DNA of 44,344 nt from a bacterium (lineage in GTDB: Bacteria > Patescibacteriota > Minisyncoccia > Sungbacterales > GWA2-42-14). Made by a program: the position numbers and the translations under genes. The stretch lies in contig JAUSFV010000003.1 in assembly GCA_030649305.1 (NCBI GenBank), positions 1-44,344 on the forward strand, given 5' to 3'. This document shows positions 40,526 through 44,344 of the stretch, in pieces; positions within the stretch are counted from its first letter, which is position 1, and each line of letters starts with the position of its first letter. The notes under the pieces are model-generated. The model did not search any database. It worked only from the letters and a program-made list of their open reading frames with translations, and was not told where the DNA came from.

Positions 40526-41779
40526 TTATCTCCTACTCCGCGGACGGCGGTGATACCCGCCGCCAAATGACGGGCGAGAACCTTGCTGGCCTCTTCCCCG
40601 CTGAGGTTGCGCGTAGGGACCCACCGCAGGTGCTACCGCATCCATGGGGGACGCCCCGGGCGGAAGTGATACGCGAAGCGTCTGTCTGATAAGACGCTCA
40701 ATGGAGCGGATTTCCTGATGCTCTTCGGGAAGCGCGAATGAAATCGCATGGCCCTCGGCACCCGCGCGCCCCGTGCGCCCAATGCGATGCACATAGTCCT
40801 CCGACTTTGACGGCAGGTCAAAATTCACAACAAGCTCAATCCCCCGCACATCAATACCGCGCGACGCAATGTCGGTTGCAATCAACACGCGATATTTTCC
40901 CGACTTAAAACCATCAAGCGCGTCTCGCCTTTGCACAAGCGAGCGGTTGCCGTGAATTTCAGCTGACCGATGCCCCATGTCGCGCACAACGCGCGCGATT
41001 TTTTTTGCGCCAAATTTTGTCCGCGTAAATACGAGTGTTGACCCCTTATACTCACCCAATATTTTTTCAAGAAGCCGGAGCTTTGCTTCTCTCCGCACAA
41101 TAAAAATTTCCTGCGATACTTTTTCTGCCGTGGTACCCGAGAGTGCCACTTCAATTCGCACGGGAAGCTTCATGTATTGCGCCGCAATCGCCATAATTTC
41201 GGAAGGAATGGTTGCGGAAAAAAGCATAGTTTGGCGGTCTTTCGGCAGATGCGGAAAAATGCGTCTCAACTGCGGCTCAAATCCCATATCCAGCATGCGA
41301 TCCGCTTCATCCAGCACAAGAATTTTTACCGAATCAAGCTTCACGGTTTTTTGTTCCAAGTGGTCAATCAAGCGGCCCGGGGTTGCGATAACAATGTGGG
41401 GGTTTCTCCCGAGCGCCTGCAATTGCGGCCGCATGGAAGCGCCACCAATAAGCACCGCGGTTTTCAAACCCAAAGGCCGCCCGATTTTATGCAGCTCCTC
41501 TTCAACTTGTAATGCAAGTTCGCGCGTCGGGAGCAAAACAAGCCCCTTGCCTTTTTCGCGCGCTAAAAGCTGGAGCATAGGAATGCCAAATGCGAGTGTT
41601 TTGCCCGTACCCGTCTGTGCCACACCAACCACATCCTTCCCCTCCATCGCCGGAGGAATTGCCTGATACTGAATGGGGGTCGGAATTGTGTAGCGCAATT
41701 TTGCCAAAACCTCAAGAAGCCCCGGGGCAATCCCGAGACCGTGAAACGTAAGACCTGATTGTATGTTTTGCGGAGGCAT
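40526..41779 (-). CDS. DEAD-box RNA helicase
   Basis: RhlE/CsdA-like ATP-dependent RNA helicase of 417 residues. Q motif TPIQYQAIPP, motif I AQTGTGKT, Ia PTRELALQ, Ib TPGRL, II VLDEADRMLDMGF, III SATIP, then IV-VI including TDIASRGIDV and HRIGRTGRAG. The tail is Arg/Gly-rich (QRGRGQQG, YHRRPRSRR), likely RNA-binding. I start at ATG 41779, which has TATACT seven bases upstream, so it may be leaderless. Confidence 0.95.
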   Translation of the reverse strand: MPPQNIQSGLTFHGLGIAPGLLEVLAKLRYTIPTPIQYQAIPPAMEGKDVVGVAQTGTGKTLAFGIPMLQLLAREKGKGLVLLPTRELALQVEEELHKIGRPLGLKTAVLIGGASMRPQLQALGRNPHIVIATPGRLIDHLEQKTVKLDSVKILVLDEADRMLDMGFEPQLRRIFPHLPKDRQTMLFSATIPSEIMAIAAQYMKLPVRIEVALSGTTAEKVSQEIFIVRREAKLRLLEKILGEYKGSTLVFTRTKFGAKKIARVVRDMGHRSAEIHGNRSLVQRRDALDGFKSGKYRVLIATDIASRGIDVRGIELVVNFDLPSKSEDYVHRIGRTGRAGAEGHAISFALPEEHQEIRSIERLIRQTLRVSLPPGASPMDAVAPAVGPYAQPQRGRGQQGSRPSFGGGYHRRPRSRR

Positions 41780-41835
41780 AATATATAGTATATACATAGT
41801 AAAGCATACTTCGGCGAAAAACTCAAGCTAGTGTC

Positions 41836-41864
41836 TTGTATTCATAAAAATTATTTCGTATTAT
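41836..41864 (+). promoter_or_regulatory. Leaderless promoter of the 41871 gene
   Basis: TTGTAT (41836-41841), 17-bp spacer, TATTAT (41859-41864); six bases later is the ATG at 41871. Confidence 0.65.
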
Positions 41865-41870
41865 ATCAGC

Positions 41871-42530
41871 ATGGCTACACAAACCAAAAAACGTAAAGGT
41901 CGAATAAACAATTCGTCAAAAAAACTTCATATGAAAGAAATACAAGAAACACTGCTCACCCTGCCGGTTATCTTTTCGCTTGTCGCCGTGGGAGCACTTG
42001 TCGCGTTTGCAAAACCGATTACCTGCGCCACCATTCAGAACAGCACCATCACCGATTCCGCGGGTAACGCCGTTACACTCGGATTTGACCAGTTCGGCTA
42101 TAATTATCAGGTGCATCAATTCAACGGCACGTATGACTCCTCCGACCGGAATCTTGACGGCACCTACTGGGGTGATACGGCAGATTATGTGGACGACAAT
42201 CTCATGATGCAATGGTCCGACAGCTGGCTTGCTAACAAGGACTGCAACGGCGACAACAAACTTGACCGCGGACTTGTCGCGCGAATTGCCGACGGTACAA
42301 GCAAGGGGTGGCTTACGAATCAGGTAGAAGGAGATTATCTTGATACGGAAGGCGCCTCACAGCACTACACCTATTTCACAAAAATAGTGTGGACCGGCCC
42401 GGGAAGTCCTCTTTGGGGACAATATACGGTCATACAGGAAATCTACAACGACCCCGCGGGCGGATTTACCGGACCAACATTCAAAGCGGCAACGCCGGGA
42501 TTCGGTCTGAACGACCACTGGACGCAGTAA
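41871..42530 (+). CDS. Secreted acidic protein, unknown function
   Basis: A 219-residue protein. A basic N-terminus (KKRKGRINNSSKK) precedes a hydrophobic segment (LTLPVIFSLVAVGALVAFA, about 30-48) that acts as signal or anchor. The exported part is rich in Asp, Tyr and Trp with motifs such as FDQFGYNYQVHQFNGTYDS, DGTYWGDTADYVDDNL and NKDCNGDNKLDRGL; the last resembles a Ca-binding DxDxDG-type (dockerin-like) loop. I recall similar proteins in other CPR genomes, but no function is known. Probably surface-exposed. Confidence 0.75.
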   Translation: MATQTKKRKGRINNSSKKLHMKEIQETLLTLPVIFSLVAVGALVAFAKPITCATIQNSTITDSAGNAVTLGFDQFGYNYQVHQFNGTYDSSDRNLDGTYWGDTADYVDDNLMMQWSDSWLANKDCNGDNKLDRGLVARIADGTSKGWLTNQVEGDYLDTEGASQHYTYFTKIVWTGPGSPLWGQYTVIQEIYNDPAGGFTGPTFKAATPGFGLNDHWTQ

Positions 42531-42552
42531 TCAGCAAAGAACACGGAATTTT

Positions 42553-42588
42553 AAAAACGCCCTCCGACCTCGGTCGGGGGCGTTTTTG
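42553..42588. terminator. Terminator shared by converging genes
   Basis: AAACGCCCTCCGACC and its near-exact complement pair around TCG, then a T run on plus; A bases on the left give a usable T run on minus too. Confidence 0.85.
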
Positions 42589-42600
42589 TAAAATTAACAA

Positions 42601-43284
42601 CTACACAATATACGGCGATATCGTATGCGCCATCACAACGGTCACCACGTAATACAGCCAATGAAGCGTATATGAAATAGTAAAACCGTTCGGCGCCTTC
42701 AGCATAAGCCGGGGAAATATGAGCCCGAACGCCATGGCTGAAATAATAAATCTAGTCACATACCCGAACGGCAATCCCCCGAATGAAAGCGCCAGATGCG
42801 CGCCTCCGAAAAGAATCATGCTCCAGAGCGATATGGCGCGGATGCTATACCCGCGCGCCGAAAACGCAAGAACAAGTGCTGCAATCAAAACCTGCTGGAG
42901 AAGAATTTCAATGGCTTTCGGCAAAAAATACCAATGATTCGCGACCATCAGTTCCGGCGGGTCCCACGACTCAGTCCAAACAATGGAGGGCAATTTCGGC
43001 ATAACGAATAATGCAAATAAAACCAGACCCGCGAAGGAGGCCAAAAGAAACATATAGGCGCGCGGCACATTCACAATTGGCCTCCACTTTTTAAAGATGG
43101 GCCAAAACGTATTTACGGAAACAGCAACCCAAAACGCGTAATAGAGCGCGATGCCGACGGGGGCATTTGAGTAGCCCGCAGAAAATCCAAAGAGCGGCAA
43201 CACGATATAGTAGCCGACATCCGAGGCAATCCAGAGTGCCGCAATTTCTGAAAGCGTCCGTATAAGAGAAACTTGATTGGCCAT
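42601..43284 (-). CDS. Polytopic membrane protein, unknown
   Basis: 227 residues with about six or seven helices. EILLQQVLIAALVLAFSARGYS and a later GGAHLALSFGGL loosely recall CPBP-type intramembrane proteases, but the EExxxR motif is not present, so I make no such call. ATG start at 43284. No neighbour suggests a role. Confidence 0.6.
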   Translation of the reverse strand: MANQVSLIRTLSEIAALWIASDVGYYIVLPLFGFSAGYSNAPVGIALYYAFWVAVSVNTFWPIFKKWRPIVNVPRAYMFLLASFAGLVLFALFVMPKLPSIVWTESWDPPELMVANHWYFLPKAIEILLQQVLIAALVLAFSARGYSIRAISLWSMILFGGAHLALSFGGLPFGYVTRFIISAMAFGLIFPRLMLKAPNGFTISYTLHWLYYVVTVVMAHTISPYIV

Positions 43285-43439
43285 ACGCTATTGAATAAAA
43301 CTCTATGACTTTTCCCACCCGATAACCGGACGAAGCTCCCACCAAGAAAACTCGACTTTCCAACCATGCTGTTCAAGATATACAACAGCCGTACATCAAG
43401 TGCCATGCGTATGAAATTACGGTATAAAACGAAGTTCCT

Positions 43440-43646
43440 CTAGAACCCCACAGGAAGCGCTACCGACTGAAGAAACGCCGGAATGACCAGCGGCAAAACC
43501 AAAAGCGGCAAAACAACAACGACAGCCGTAATAATCAGCGTCCACAAAAAATATTTCCGCATCTTTTCGGAAGATTGAAAAACCGCATCCGTCTTTGCCG
43601 CAAGCTCGTTTAATTTCTCCTCAATATGTTTTAATTGTTCGTCCAT
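43440..43646 (-). CDS. Small single-pass membrane protein
   Basis: 68 residues: an N-terminal amphipathic coiled segment (MDEQLKHIEEKLNELAAKTD) and one long hydrophobic helix (FLWTLIITAVVVVLPLLVLPLV). Unknown function. The 155-base gap to the left (43285-43439) holds nothing I can identify. Confidence 0.6.
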   Translation of the reverse strand: MDEQLKHIEEKLNELAAKTDAVFQSSEKMRKYFLWTLIITAVVVVLPLLVLPLVIPAFLQSVALPVGF

Positions 43647-43714
43647 ATATTATAGTATAACCCGAGTGCGCGCATATAACAAATGACTCCTGAAAACAGG
43701 GGCCGCGTCCCGTT

Positions 43715-44155
43715 CTATTGTCCGCTTGAACTCAATGGCCGCAACTGGATCATCCCGGCAGTAACGCTTCCGTCCGAATTCGCGACGCCATTGACGGTGA
43801 TATTTTTCCCGATTGCAAGGTCGCCCGAAACGCCCGATATGGACTTTACGATTTCTGTCACATCGGAAAAAAATACAATCTTTGACCCGCCATCCTGAAG
43901 TTTCAGCGTAACGCTCTTATCATCTTTGGAAATGATTTCTCCGGCGATAAATCCTCCGCCGCCTTGGCGCGGACGAACGTCTCCGGCATTCGCGCCGAAT
44001 TGCTGTAATCGCTGCTGGCGTTCCTCGGGCGAAAGATTGGCAAAATTTCCGCGCCCCCCTGCCGCTCTACTTTGCGCGTACTTCATACCACCGTAAAACG
44101 CTCCCCCGCCAACCACCACCGCGACTGAAATTACAACTAGTATTAATTTATTCAT
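43715..44155 (-). CDS. Exported DUF5666-like protein
   Basis: 146 residues. Signal or anchor helix (LILVVISVAVVVGGGAFYGGMKYA), then a Gly/Arg/Gln-rich linker (NLSPEERQQRLQQFG) and a C-terminal beta domain (AGEIISKDDKSVTLKLQDGG, KNITVNGVANSDGSVTAGMIQL) resembling DUF5666. Such proteins often accompany ABC exporters of the MacAB type; here it directly follows a MacB-like permease end on the same strand. Confidence 0.75.
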   Translation of the reverse strand: MNKLILVVISVAVVVGGGAFYGGMKYAQSRAAGGRGNFANLSPEERQQRLQQFGANAGDVRPRQGGGGFIAGEIISKDDKSVTLKLQDGGSKIVFFSDVTEIVKSISGVSGDLAIGKNITVNGVANSDGSVTAGMIQLRPLSSSGQ

Positions 44156-44201
44156 AATTTTATAAAATTTTTATTTTATAATTTTAACTTTTACATTTTT
44201 A

Positions 44202-44344
44202 TCATTCATACCGCAACGCTTCTATCGGATTCAACGAAGCGGCGCGCCGCGCCGGATAATATCCGAAAATAATTCCAATGGCCGCGGATACGCCGAACGC
44301 CAAAGCGATTGACGAAAAAGAAACTTGTGTAGCAATACCCGCGA
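44202..44344 (-). CDS. MacB/FtsX-like permease, C-terminal fragment
   Basis: Partial gene that enters from beyond the window edge. The last 47 codons end [25 protein letters not shown], the standard end of MacB-type ABC permeases (last membrane helix then PAxxAAxLxPIxALRYE). Stop TGA at 44204-44202. It should be part of a MacB exporter with the DUF5666-like gene downstream. Confidence 0.85.
   Translation of the reverse strand, partial: AGIATQVSFSSIALAFGVSAAIGIIFGYYPARRAASLNPIEALRYE

Noticed and set aside
42601-43284. CPBP intramembrane protease
   Set aside because: Only loose resemblance; the EExxxR motif is not visible.

Overview
The window reads like a chromosomal segment of a Candidate Phyla Radiation (Patescibacteria) bacterium, probably of the Parcubacteria/Paceibacteria side. 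The basis is indirect: compact ribosomal and translation factor genes (a short one-core EF-Ts, L31, RF1, L25), coiled-coil peptidoglycan hydrolases, small secreted proteins of a type common in that group, many leaderless genes, and intergenic regions filled with short inverted words. UGA is used as a stop, so this is not one of the UGA-recoded lineages. No 16S rRNA is present to confirm the placement.

Layout. 1-12.1 kb is a housekeeping block, mostly on the minus strand: tRNA-Thr, a membrane protein, tsf, rpsB; then rpmE and prfA on plus; then a lytic transglycosylase, rplY, a FemAB-like ligase, an M23 peptidase, a secreted protein, a CtpA protease and murC. 12.2-14.75 kb carries an aspartate-carbamoyltransferase-like gene with a C-terminal Cys/His zinc-ribbon-like tail and a divergent proline-dehydrogenase-like gene. 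14.8-26.0 kb is an NAD island: NAD kinase, ATP-dependent ligase, ADP-ribosylglycohydrolase, a deoxyribosyltransferase-Nudix fusion, pncB, pncA, nadE, a Nudix-HTH regulator (NrtR type), nadD and nadA. 27.2-30.5 kb is a cassette of an unknown protein, a Cys-based phosphatase and a dikinase-like protein without the usual PEP/pyruvate barrel. 30.5-32.9 kb has no convincing protein gene, but holds two consensus promoters, each followed by several hundred bases of hairpin-rich sequence. 32.9-44.3 kb holds membrane and transport genes, including a zinc-type ABC transporter with a Fur-family regulator divergent from a ZIP transporter, then a DEAD-box helicase, secreted proteins and the end of a MacB/FtsX-like permease.

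How the genes work together. PncA, PncB, NadD and NadE form a complete route from nicotinamide to NAD, and NadK makes NADP. DraG and the Nudix fusion could process ADP-ribose released from NAD. A 19-bp palindrome, TAGTGTA-N5-TACACTA, occurs at three places in this island (one with a single mismatch). Each lies on or just after the -10 box of a promoter: nadD operon, nadK, and the DraG operon. This is most simply read as the operator of the NrtR-type regulator encoded in the island, so synthesis, phosphorylation and ADP-ribose recycling may form one regulon.

The most novel-looking material is the pair of candidate long structured RNAs (about 31.36-31.92 and 32.00-32.82 kb, minus strand), the NAD regulon with its shared operator, and the dikinase-phosphatase pair. 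All functional calls are from motif reading alone; no database search or folding program was run.
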